A stretch of 15,492 bases of DNA, from assembly GCA_023411035.1 (NCBI GenBank), contig JAEYPE010000017.1, positions 1 to 15,492 on the forward strand, in the 5' to 3' direction. The notes below the pieces were generated by a model, which was not told the DNA's origin, ran no database searches, and saw only the letters and a list, made by a program, of their open reading frames with translations. This stretch comes from Pseudomonadota bacterium (GTDB lineage Bacteria > Pseudomonadota > Alphaproteobacteria > Azospirillales > Azospirillaceae). This document shows positions 7,661-13,495 of this stretch, piece by piece; positions within the stretch are counted from its first letter, which is position 1, and every line of letters begins with the position of its first letter. A program made the translations under genes and the position numbers.

Positions 7661-8095
7661 GTGGACCGCAAACGCATCGCCCTCGTCGCCCACGACGCCC
7701 GCAAACCGGACCTGATCGGCTGGGTCGGCGCCAACATCGGCGCGCTGGAGGGCAACGCCTTCTGGGCCACCGGCACCACCGGCCGGCTGGTCCGGGACGC
7801 CCACCCGCATCTGGACCTCACCTCGCTGAAGAGCGGCCCTTTGGGCGGCGACCAACAGATCGGCGCGATGATCGCGGAAGGCCGCATCGACCTTCTGATC
7901 TTCTTCGTGGACCCGATGACCGCCCAGCCCCACGACGTGGACGTGAAGGCGCTGACCCGGCTCGCCACGCTCTACAACGTCCCGATGGCCTGCAACGAGG
8001 CCACCGCCGACATGGTGATCTCCTCCCCCCTCTTCACCAGCGGTTACCGCCCGCGGGCCGTGGACTTCGCCGCCCACGATTCCCGCAGTCTTTGA
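7661..8095 (+). CDS. mgsA: Methylglyoxal synthase
   Basis: This 144-residue cytoplasmic enzyme converts dihydroxyacetone phosphate to methylglyoxal and phosphate, bypassing lower glycolysis. Family signatures are complete: IALVAHDARKPDLIGW at the N terminus, FWATGTTGRL phosphate-loop region, LKSGPLGGDQQIGAMI, then FFVDPMTAQPHDVDVKALTRL containing the catalytic Asp and His, and NVPMACNEATADMVISS. Length fits the family. The start is GTG 7661, with AAGGA at 7648-7652, eight bases upstream. It has its own operator-promoter, shared in architecture with uxaC, and lies between the regulator and uxaC, an unusual place for this gene. During uronate growth the Entner-Doudoroff route yields triose phosphate, so the enzyme may relieve excess sugar phosphate; this link is inference. 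Confidence 0.95.
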   Translation: MDRKRIALVAHDARKPDLIGWVGANIGALEGNAFWATGTTGRLVRDAHPHLDLTSLKSGPLGGDQQIGAMIAEGRIDLLIFFVDPMTAQPHDVDVKALTRLATLYNVPMACNEATADMVISSPLFTSGYRPRAVDFAAHDSRSL

Positions 8096-8105
8096 CCGTC
8101 CCGCG

Positions 8106-8145
8106 GCGGCGCCCTCCTTGAAAAGGCGCCGCGAAAAGGCGCCGC
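8106..8145 (+). repeat. 13-base tandem repeat forming alternative hairpins after mgsA
   Basis: GAAAAGGCGCCGC is repeated directly at 8120-8132 and 8133-8145. GCGGCGCC at 8106-8113 can pair with GGCGCCGC in either copy (8125-8132 or 8138-8145). The first hairpin starts about 10 bases after the mgsA stop. There is no T-tract, so it is more likely an mRNA 3' end or attenuating structure than a simple intrinsic terminator. Confidence 0.6.
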
Positions 8146-8179
8146 CCGCACGGAATTGTGGACCAGACGCACAAAGTTC

Positions 8180-8208
8180 TTGCTCCCGAACTGATATATT
8201 AATATATT
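8180..8208 (+). promoter_or_regulatory. uxaC promoter with perfect palindromic operator (site B)
   Basis: -35 TTGCTC (8180-8185), a 17-base spacer and -10 TATATT (8203-8208). ATATATTAATATAT (8194-8207) is a perfect palindrome positioned exactly as at the mgsA promoter, with the -10 starting nine bases after the first palindrome base. The predicted leader to the uxaC start is about 90 nt. Confidence 0.75.
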
Positions 8209-8302
8209 CTCTTATGCGGGGCTTGGCCGGCGCCGCAGACGCGCCTTGCCCGAACCGACACCGGCCTCCGTCCGGCTCCCCTTTTTCCCCCGGAGATGAA
8301 CG

Positions 8303-9706
8303 ATGCTGCACCCCGACCGCCTCTTCCCCAGCGACCCCACGCAGCGCGACATCGCGCGCCGGCTGTACGCGGAGGTGGGCAGCCTGCCGATCATCAGCCC
8401 GCACGGCCACACCGACCCCTCCTGGTTCGCCGGGAACGAGGCGTTCCCCAACCCCGCGGCGCTGTTCGTGGTGCCCGACCACTACGCCTTCCGCATGCTC
8501 TACAGCCAGGGCGTGCCGCTGGAGAGCCTGGGCGTGCCGCGCAAGGACGGCGGGGCGGTGGAGAGCGACCCGCGCAAGATCTGGCGCCTGCTGGCCCAGA
8601 ACTGGCATCTGTTCCGCGGCACCCCGACGCGCATGTGGCTGGACCACGCCTTCGAGACGGTCTTCGGCGTGACGGAGCCGTTGAGCGGGGCCAGCGCCGA
8701 CCGCATCTTCGACCAGATCGACGCCTGCCTGCAAAAGCCGGAGTTCCTCCCGCGCGCCCTGTTCGAACGCTTCAACATCGAGGCGCTGGCGACCACCGAG
8801 TCCCCGCTCGACACGCTGGAGCATCACCGCGCCATCCGCGAGAGCGGCTGGACGGGCCGCGTCATCACCGCCTTCCGCCCGGACCCGGTCGTCGATCCGG
8901 AGTTCGAGGGCTTCCAGGCCAATGTGGAGCAGCTCGGCGCGCTCGCCGGTGAGAACAGCTCGACCTGGACCGGCTACCTCGCCGCGCTGCGCAACCGCCG
9001 CCAGTATTTCAAGGACGTCGGCGGCGCCACCTCCACCGACCACGGCCACGCCACGGCGACCACCGCCGACCTGTCCGACGCCGACGCGGAGCGGCTGTTC
9101 GAGAAGGCGCTGCGCGGCACCGTCACGGCGGAGGAGGCGGAGATCTTCCGCGGCCAGATGCTGACCGAGATGGCGAAGATGAGCCTGGACGACGGTCTGG
9201 TCATGCAGATCCACCCCGGCAGCTTCCGCAACCACAACCCGGTGCTGTTCGAGCGCTTCGGGCGCGACAAGGGCGCCGACATCCCGACCCGCACCGACTA
9301 TGTGCGGGCGCTGAAGCCGCTGCTGGACCGCGTCGGCAACGAGCGCGACCTGACCATCATCCTCTTCACGCTGGACGAGACCAGCTACGCCCGCGAGCTG
9401 GCGCCGCTGGCCGGTCACTATCCGGCGCTGCGCGTCGGTCCGGCCTGGTGGTTCCACGACAGCCCCGAGGGGATGCGCCGCTACCGCGAGATGATCACGG
9501 AGACGGCGGGCTTCTACAACACGGTCGGCTTCAACGACGACACGCGCGCCTTCTGCTCCATCCCGGCCCGCCACGACGTGGCCCGCCGCGTGGATTGCGC
9601 CTTCCTGGCCCGCCTCGTCGCCGAGCACCGGCTGGAGGAGGACGAAGCCGCGGAACTGGCCGTGGACCTCGCCTACACCCTCGCCAAGAAGGCGTACAAG
9701 CTCTGA
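8303..9706 (+). CDS. uxaC: Glucuronate/galacturonate isomerase
   Basis: A 467-residue uronate isomerase of the amidohydrolase-like superfamily, interconverting D-glucuronate with D-fructuronate and D-galacturonate with D-tagaturonate, the first intracellular step of hexuronate breakdown. Visible family features are the N-terminal metal segment ISPHGHTDPSWF (HxH), the VVPDHYAFRMLYSQG stretch, ALATTESPLDTLEHH, a central MQIHPGSFRNHNP, and the C-terminal FNDDTRAFCSIPARHDVARR signature. Length matches the family (about 470). ATG 8303 has GGAG at 8292-8295. It has its own promoter and operator and probably continues into uxaA across a 165-base gap filled by a palindromic element. The oxidoreductase needed between it and uxaA (UxaB type) is not in the window. 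Confidence 0.96.
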   Translation: MLHPDRLFPSDPTQRDIARRLYAEVGSLPIISPHGHTDPSWFAGNEAFPNPAALFVVPDHYAFRMLYSQGVPLESLGVPRKDGGAVESDPRKIWRLLAQNWHLFRGTPTRMWLDHAFETVFGVTEPLSGASADRIFDQIDACLQKPEFLPRALFERFNIEALATTESPLDTLEHHRAIRESGWTGRVITAFRPDPVVDPEFEGFQANVEQLGALAGENSSTWTGYLAALRNRRQYFKDVGGATSTDHGHATATTADLSDADAERLFEKALRGTVTAEEAEIFRGQMLTEMAKMSLDDGLVMQIHPGSFRNHNPVLFERFGRDKGADIPTRTDYVRALKPLLDRVGNERDLTIILFTLDETSYARELAPLAGHYPALRVGPAWWFHDSPEGMRRYREMITETAGFYNTVGFNDDTRAFCSIPARHDVARRVDCAFLARLVAEHRLEEDEAAELAVDLAYTLAKKAYKL

Positions 9707-9717
9707 AGTCGCAAAAG

Positions 9718-9848
9718 CCCTTCTCCCCTCCGGGGAGAAGGGTTGGGATGAGGGGGCGGCCACAAGGCCGGACATGAGCTGCAATGAGGCTGCGTTGTCG
9801 GTCTACGGCCGCCCCCTCACCCTAACCCTCTCCCCAGAGGGGAAAGGG
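9718..9848. repeat. REP-like intergenic palindromic element between uxaC and uxaA
   Basis: Two hairpins flank a large imperfect inverted repeat. The left hairpin is an 11-bp perfect stem (CCCTTCTCCCC, 9718-9728, with 9732-9742, 3-base loop). The right hairpin is a 10-bp stem with one mismatch (9826-9835 with 9839-9848). Outer arms of 21 bases, 9741-9761 and 9807-9827, are complementary at 19 positions, so the whole 131 bases can fold into one long structure. The CCCTAACCCTCTCCCC style is typical of dispersed intergenic repeats in GC-rich proteobacteria. A related half element lies at 11612-11650. Confidence 0.8.
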
Positions 9849-9871
9849 AATTCACGAAAAGGACCGACACG

Positions 9872-11395
9872 ATGGCATCGCTGACCATCCGCCTGCATCC
9901 CGCGGACAACGTCATCGTCGTCGGCGCCGATCTGCCGGAGGGCACCGCCCTGCCCGACACCGGCGTCGCGGCCCGGTCCACGATCCCCTCCGGCCACAAG
10001 GTCGCGGTGCAGGCCATCGCGGTCGGCGAGCCGGTGCGCAAGTACAATCAGGTCATCGGCTTCGCCACCGCGCCGATCGAGCCGGGCGAGCATGTCCATG
10101 TCCACAACATCGGCATGGGCGACGGCTTCGAGCGCGACCACGCCTTCGGCGCCGACGCCCACCCCACGGACCTCGTTCCGGAAGCCGAACGCGCCACCTT
10201 CCAGGGCATCGTCCGTCCGGACGGGCGCGTGGCGACCCGCAATTACATCGGCGTGCTGACCACGGTGAACTGCTCGGCCACCGCGGCGCGGATGATCGCC
10301 GACCAGTTCCGCGGCGACGCGCTGGCCGCCTACCCCAACATCGACGGGGTGGTCGCGCTGACCCACGCCTACGGCTGCGGCATGGGCGCCCAGGGCGACG
10401 CCATCGACGCGCTGCGCCGGACCATCGCCGGCTACGCCCGCCACCCGAACTTCGCCGCCGTGATCGTGCTCGGCCTCGGCTGCGAGGTGAACCAGATCGA
10501 CAGGCTGGTGGAGGTGGAAGGGCTGAGCGTCGGCGATACCCTGCACACGCTGGCGATCCAGGAGAGCGGCGGCACCGCCGCCACCGTGCGCGAGGCCGTG
10601 GCCCGCATCCGCGACCTGCTGCCCCGCGTCAACGATGTGCAGCGCCGGACCGTGCCGGCCAGCCACCTGATCCTGGCGCTCCAGTGCGGCGGGTCGGACG
10701 GCTATTCGGGCATCACCGCCAACCCGGCGCTGGGCTACGCCGTGGACCTGCTGGTCCGCAACGGCGGCACCGCCGTGCTGAGCGAAACGCCGGAGGTCTA
10801 CGGGGCGGAGCATCTGCTGACCCGCCGCGCCGTCCGCCCGGAGGTCGGCGAGAAGCTGGTCGAGCGCATCCGCTGGTGGGAGGACTACACCAGCCGCACC
10901 GGCGGCGAGATGAACAACAACCCCTCGCCCGGCAACAAGAAGGGCGGCCTGACCACCATCCTGGAAAAGTCGCTGGGCGCCGTCGCCAAGGCCGGCACGA
11001 CCAACCTCGTGGACGTGGTCCGCTACGCCGAGCCGATCACCGGGCCGGGCCTCGTCTTCATGGACACGCCGGGCTACGACCCGGTGTCGGCCACCGGGCA
11101 GGTGGCGGGCGGCGCCAACGTGCTGTGCTTCACCACGGGCCGCGGCTCCGTCTTCGGCTGCAAGCCGACGCCTTCGCTGAAGCTCGCCACCAACACGCCG
11201 CTGTACCGCAAGATGACCGACGACATGGACATCGACTGCGGCACCATCGCCACCGGCGACGCCACAATCGAGGAGGTCGGGCGGGCGATCTTCCAGCTCG
11301 TGCTCGACACCGCGTCGGGCAGGAAGACCAGGAGCGAGGAGCTGGGCTTCGGCTCCGACGAGTTCACGCCCTGGCAGATAGGCGCCGTCATGTGA
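9872..11395 (+). CDS. uxaA: Altronate dehydratase
   Basis: A 507-residue dehydratase of the UxaA/GarD family, converting D-altronate to 2-keto-3-deoxy-D-gluconate in the hexuronate pathway. The N-terminal SAF domain (about 1-95) ends in GEHVHVHNIGMGDG, with the histidines expected there. The catalytic part contains GRVATRNYIGVLTTVNCSA, HAYGCGM, GLGCEVNQI, LQCGGSDGYSGITANPALG, SETPEVYGAEHLL, NNNPSPGNKKGGLT and TTGRGSVFGCKPTPS, with the conserved cysteines. Full-length size favours altronate dehydratase; galactarate dehydratase is a close alternative, but the adjacent uxaC supports UxaA. ATG 9872 is preceded by AAAAGGA (9857-9863). Probably co-transcribed with uxaC. The stop lies 23 bases before the next operator. 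Confidence 0.93.
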   Translation: MASLTIRLHPADNVIVVGADLPEGTALPDTGVAARSTIPSGHKVAVQAIAVGEPVRKYNQVIGFATAPIEPGEHVHVHNIGMGDGFERDHAFGADAHPTDLVPEAERATFQGIVRPDGRVATRNYIGVLTTVNCSATAARMIADQFRGDALAAYPNIDGVVALTHAYGCGMGAQGDAIDALRRTIAGYARHPNFAAVIVLGLGCEVNQIDRLVEVEGLSVGDTLHTLAIQESGGTAATVREAVARIRDLLPRVNDVQRRTVPASHLILALQCGGSDGYSGITANPALGYAVDLLVRNGGTAVLSETPEVYGAEHLLTRRAVRPEVGEKLVERIRWWEDYTSRTGGEMNNNPSPGNKKGGLTTILEKSLGAVAKAGTTNLVDVVRYAEPITGPGLVFMDTPGYDPVSATGQVAGGANVLCFTTGRGSVFGCKPTPSLKLATNTPLYRKMTDDMDIDCGTIATGDATIEEVGRAIFQLVLDTASGRKTRSEELGFGSDEFTPWQIGAVM

Positions 11396-11405
11396 CGGAA
11401 AGGGC

Positions 11406-11434
11406 TTGCGTCAACGGTGATATATTAGTATAAC
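11406..11434 (+). promoter_or_regulatory. Promoter with overlapping operator downstream of uxaA (site C)
   Basis: -35 TTGCGT (11406-11411), a 17-base spacer and -10 TATAAC (11429-11434). The operator ATATATTAGTATAA (11420-11433) matches sites A and B, with the same nine-base offset to the -10. The predicted start is near 11441. What it transcribes is uncertain: a terminator follows after about 90 nt. Confidence 0.72.
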
Positions 11435-11440
11435 CAAACC

Positions 11441-11564
11441 TGTTCGGTTATCCTTATGAAACCCAGTCGGTAGGCCGCTCCTTGTGCGTGGTCCCACCGG
11501 CCGACGTTTCTCCAAAGTGCGACTTCAGGCCGCCGGGGCACGCTCCGGCGGTCTTTTCTTTTCT
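11441..11564 (+). ncRNA. Predicted ~120-nt regulatory RNA or attenuated tct leader
   Basis: A good promoter with the local GntR operator is followed by a rho-independent terminator, with no open reading frame between except a five-codon ATG frame (MKPSR, 11457-11474) lacking a ribosome binding site. The span therefore predicts a transcript of about 120 nt. A stem of GTCGG (11466-11470) with CCGAC (11501-11505) could enclose a region carrying CUCCUU (11478-11483), an anti-Shine-Dalgarno sequence of the kind used by several alphaproteobacterial small RNAs. The alternative is a leader whose terminator attenuates the tct operon 340 bases downstream. I do not recognise a known RNA family. Exact ends are inferred. 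Confidence 0.45.
11528..11564 (+). terminator. Rho-independent terminator
   Basis: An 11-bp GC-rich stem (11528-11538 with 11543-11553, two G-U pairs, loop CACG) is followed at once by the T-rich tract TTTTCTTTTCT. It is the clearest intrinsic terminator in the window. It would end both read-through from uxaA and the transcript from the promoter at 11406-11434. Confidence 0.85.
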
Positions 11565-11611
11565 GGGTCCTGCGGAGGGTTTCCGGCGGCGGTGCGCTGA
11601 CCGACAGGCTT

Positions 11612-11650
11612 CGCCCCCTCCCTAACCCTCCCCCGCTGCGCAGGGGAGGG
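11612..11650. repeat. Half copy of the REP-like palindromic element
   Basis: CGCCCCCTCCCTAACCCTC resembles the right arm of the element at 9718-9848. The hairpin CCCTCCCC (11626-11633) with GGGGAGGG (11643-11650) matches its right-hand stem. Only one side of the larger structure is present, so it is a partial or solo unit of the same family. Confidence 0.65.
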
Positions 11651-11717
11651 CATTGTCGCCGCTTCGCTAAAGGCATTCCTCTTCCGCGAAGTTCCCGCAC
11701 AAACCAAAGGTTACATC

Positions 11718-11750
11718 CCGGCAAGAGGCCGGCAAGAGGCCGGCAAGAGG
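11718..11750. repeat. Three tandem copies of an 11-base unit
   Basis: CCGGCAAGAGG occurs three times without interruption at 11718-11728, 11729-11739 and 11740-11750. No coding frame is affected. Such repeats vary in copy number by slippage, which would alter the spacing upstream of tctC. Confidence 0.85.
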
Positions 11751-11851
11751 AAAGCCATCCGCACCGGTCTCCGCCTCTTTGGGGGGAGCGCCGAATTTTC
11801 GCGTGCGCGGATGGCCGCTGACAGGTTCATGACAGGATCGCCTGATAAACA

Positions 11852-11866
11852 GTTCGCGTAACGAAC
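11852..11866. promoter_or_regulatory. Inverted repeat GTTCG-N5-CGAAC upstream of tctC
   Basis: A perfect 5-bp inverted repeat with a 5-base centre (cgtaa), 35 bases before the chosen tctC start. The form resembles operators reported for IclR-family regulators such as PobR and PcaU. No clear -35/-10 pair could be assigned around it, so it is a candidate site only. Confidence 0.4.
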
Positions 11867-11901
11867 AAATGAAAAACCGGGAATCCATGGAGCGAAACGT
11901 C

Positions 11902-12879
11902 ATGACCATCCGCATGCCGGGCGCCGTGAAGGGCGTCCTGACCGCCGCCGTGCTCGCCACGGCCTCCCTCGCCGCCACCCCGTCGCTGGCCGAGATCAAG
12001 GGCCTGGAGATCATCGCCCCGGCCAGCCCCGGCGGCGGCTGGGACCAGCACGCCCGCACCCTCCAGCAAGTCCTTCAGGACCAGAAGCTGGCCTCCAACA
12101 TCCAGGTCGTGAACATCCCCGGCGCGGGCGGCACGGTGGGCCTCGCCCAGTTCGTCACCGCCAGGAAGCGGACGCCGGCGCTGCTGGTCGGCGGCCAGAT
12201 CATGCTCGGCGCCATCGTCACCAACAAGTCGGCGGTGACGCTGGATCAGGTGTCCCCGCTGGCCCGGCTGACCGGCGAATACACCGCCATCGTCGTTCCC
12301 CCGGATTCGCCCATCAAGACCTTCGGCGACCTGATCCAGACGTTCAAGGCGGACCCCGGCTCGGTGTCCTGGGGCGGCGGGTCGGCGGGCGGCAGCGACC
12401 AGATCCTGGCGGGCCTGATCGCCAAGGCGGTCGGCGTCGATCCGGCCAAGGTCAATTACGTCGCCACCGCGGGCGGCGGCGAACTGCTGGCCTCCGCGCT
12501 GGGCGGCCACGTCACGCTCGGCATGGGCGGCTACAGCGAGTTCGCCCCGCAGTTCGAGGCGGGCAAGCTGCGCGCCATCGCCGTCTCCGCTCCGCAGCGC
12601 CTGCCGGGCTCCGACACGCCGACCCTGAAGGAACAGGGCGTCGATCTGGAGTTCGTGAACTGGCGCGGCGTCTTCGCCCAATCCTCCGCCAAGCCGGCGG
12701 AGATGAAGGAACTTCAGGAAGCCGTCGCCAAGGCCGTCGCCAGCGACGGGTGGAAGCAGGCCGTGCAGCAGCGCGGCTGGATCGACCTCTACCAGCCCCC
12801 CGCCGAATTCGCCGCCTTCCTGAAGCAGGAGCGCGTGCAGATCGAAGGCACGCTGAAGGATCTCGGCCTCGTGAAGTAA
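11902..12879 (+). CDS. tctC: Tripartite tricarboxylate transporter substrate-binding protein (TctC/Bug family)
   Basis: A 325-residue periplasmic binding protein of the TctC (Bug) family, delivering a carboxylated solute to the TctAB membrane complex. The Sec signal is residues 1 to about 31 (hydrophobic GVLTAAVLATASLAATPSLA, then EIKG). Family features in the mature part are LEIIAPASPGGGWDQHAR near the N terminus, the ligand-loop VVNIPGAGGTVGLAQF, SVSWGGGSAGGSDQILAG, and the C-terminal Gln/Lys-rich helices ending GTLKDLGLVK. ATG 11902 is chosen because GGAG sits at 11889-11892 and it gives a compact signal peptide; ATG 11869 and 11887 are in frame upstream. Its position directly after the uronate genes suggests a uronate, aldonate or aldarate ligand, but Bug proteins are too diverse to assign a substrate from sequence. 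Confidence 0.9.
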   Translation: MTIRMPGAVKGVLTAAVLATASLAATPSLAEIKGLEIIAPASPGGGWDQHARTLQQVLQDQKLASNIQVVNIPGAGGTVGLAQFVTARKRTPALLVGGQIMLGAIVTNKSAVTLDQVSPLARLTGEYTAIVVPPDSPIKTFGDLIQTFKADPGSVSWGGGSAGGSDQILAGLIAKAVGVDPAKVNYVATAGGGELLASALGGHVTLGMGGYSEFAPQFEAGKLRAIAVSAPQRLPGSDTPTLKEQGVDLEFVNWRGVFAQSSAKPAEMKELQEAVAKAVASDGWKQAVQQRGWIDLYQPPAEFAAFLKQERVQIEGTLKDLGLVK

Positions 12880-12885
12880 GGGCGA

Positions 12886-12919
12886 CCGGCGGACGCGGTT
12901 TCCACGCCGCGTCCGCCGG
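12886..12919 (+). repeat. Strong hairpin between tctC and tctB
   Basis: A perfect 13-bp stem, CCGGCGGACGCGG (12886-12898) with its complement at 12907-12919, encloses an 8-base loop. It starts seven bases after the tctC stop and is followed by A residues, not T, so it is not an intrinsic terminator. It probably protects the tctC mRNA 3' end, giving more binding protein than membrane subunits. Confidence 0.75.
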
Positions 12920-12951
12920 CCCACAAAAAAGCAGTCTGGGAGGATGAACCG

Positions 12952-13455
12952 ATGACCACCGGTCGGAGCATGCGCGCCGGAGAGGCGGCGCTGGGCGGCG
13001 GGCTGATCGCCCTTGGCGGCCTGATCGCGGTCGAAACCATGCTGACCCCCAGCGTTGGCCGGGCGGTGGTCGGCCCCGCCCTGTTCCCCTACCTAATCTC
13101 GGGCGGCCTCGTCCTGGTCGGGCTGTCCCTGCTGCGCGAAGCCTTCGCCGGGGCGGTCGCCCACGCCGAAGGGCTGGAACTGGATCTCCGGGCGGTGGCG
13201 CTGGTCGCGGCGGGGCTGGCCGCGCAGTTCCTGCTGCTGGAAACGCTGGGCTGGATACCCTCCACCACCATCCTGTTCGCCGCGGTCGCCCGTGCCTTCG
13301 GCGACCGGCGGCTCATGGTCAATCTGGCCATCGGTCTGGCACTCGCCGCCTTCACCTTCGTGACCTTCAATTACGGGCTCGGCCTGAATTTGCCGGAGGG
13401 CAGCATCGTCGAACGGCTCACGTCCCCCGACGCCGAGTCCCCCGACGCCGAGTAA
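12952..13455 (+). CDS. tctB: Tripartite tricarboxylate transporter small membrane subunit
   Basis: A 167-residue protein of the TctB family, the small inner-membrane subunit that partners TctA. Four or five hydrophobic segments are visible: about 11-30, 43-63, 80-98, 100-115 and 120-140. The C-terminal NYGLGLNLPEGSI matches the usual TctB ending (LGLxLPxG). It is poorly conserved as a family, so position between tctC and tctA is part of the evidence. GGGAGGA (12938-12944) supports ATG 12952. The last ten residues are SPDAESPDAE, from a 15-base tandem duplication just before the stop, probably harmless. Confidence 0.88.
   Translation: MTTGRSMRAGEAALGGGLIALGGLIAVETMLTPSVGRAVVGPALFPYLISGGLVLVGLSLLREAFAGAVAHAEGLELDLRAVALVAAGLAAQFLLLETLGWIPSTTILFAAVARAFGDRRLMVNLAIGLALAAFTFVTFNYGLGLNLPEGSIVERLTSPDAESPDAE
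13423..13452 (+). repeat. 15-base in-frame tandem duplication at the end of tctB
   Basis: TCCCCCGACGCCGAG is present twice at 13423-13437 and 13438-13452, directly before the TAA stop, adding a second SPDAE to the TctB tail. Being a multiple of three, it preserves the frame. Confidence 0.85.
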
Positions 13456-13495
13456 GGACGCCGAACAAGCCCCGCTTCGGGAAGGAAACTGCACA

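Larger units (their letters stand above)
11396..11901. other. 506-base regulatory intergenic region between uxaA and tctC
   Basis: No protein gene is supported here. In order it holds an operator-promoter (11406-11434), a predicted short transcript ending in an intrinsic terminator (11528-11564), a half REP-like palindrome (11612-11650), three tandem copies of an 11-base unit (11718-11750), and an inverted repeat GTTCG-N5-CGAAC (11852-11866) just before tctC. The minus-strand frame 11425-11724 crosses the terminator and repeats and is judged spurious. Confidence 0.7.

Noticed and set aside
9718..9742. Left REP hairpin as the uxaC intrinsic terminator
   Set aside because: The stem is strong but is followed by TTGGG rather than a T run, and it is part of a larger palindromic element; uxaA lacks a promoter of its own after it.
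7607..9784. A 725-codon minus-strand open frame opposite mgsA and uxaC
   Set aside because: It spans operators, a REP-like hairpin and two well-identified genes on the other strand; its composition is that of an antisense shadow.
11457..11474. Five-codon ATG frame (MKPSR) as a leader peptide for attenuation
   Set aside because: No Shine-Dalgarno sequence and no run of regulatory codons; too little to support a translated leader.
11425..11724. A 99-codon minus-strand frame in the uxaA-tctC gap
   Set aside because: It runs through the intrinsic terminator and the REP-like half element and begins in the tandem repeat; no signal, motif or ribosome binding site supports it.
12886..12919. Hairpin after tctC as a transcription terminator
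   Set aside because: It is followed by A residues, and tctB and tctA continue on the same strand with good ribosome binding sites and no new promoter.
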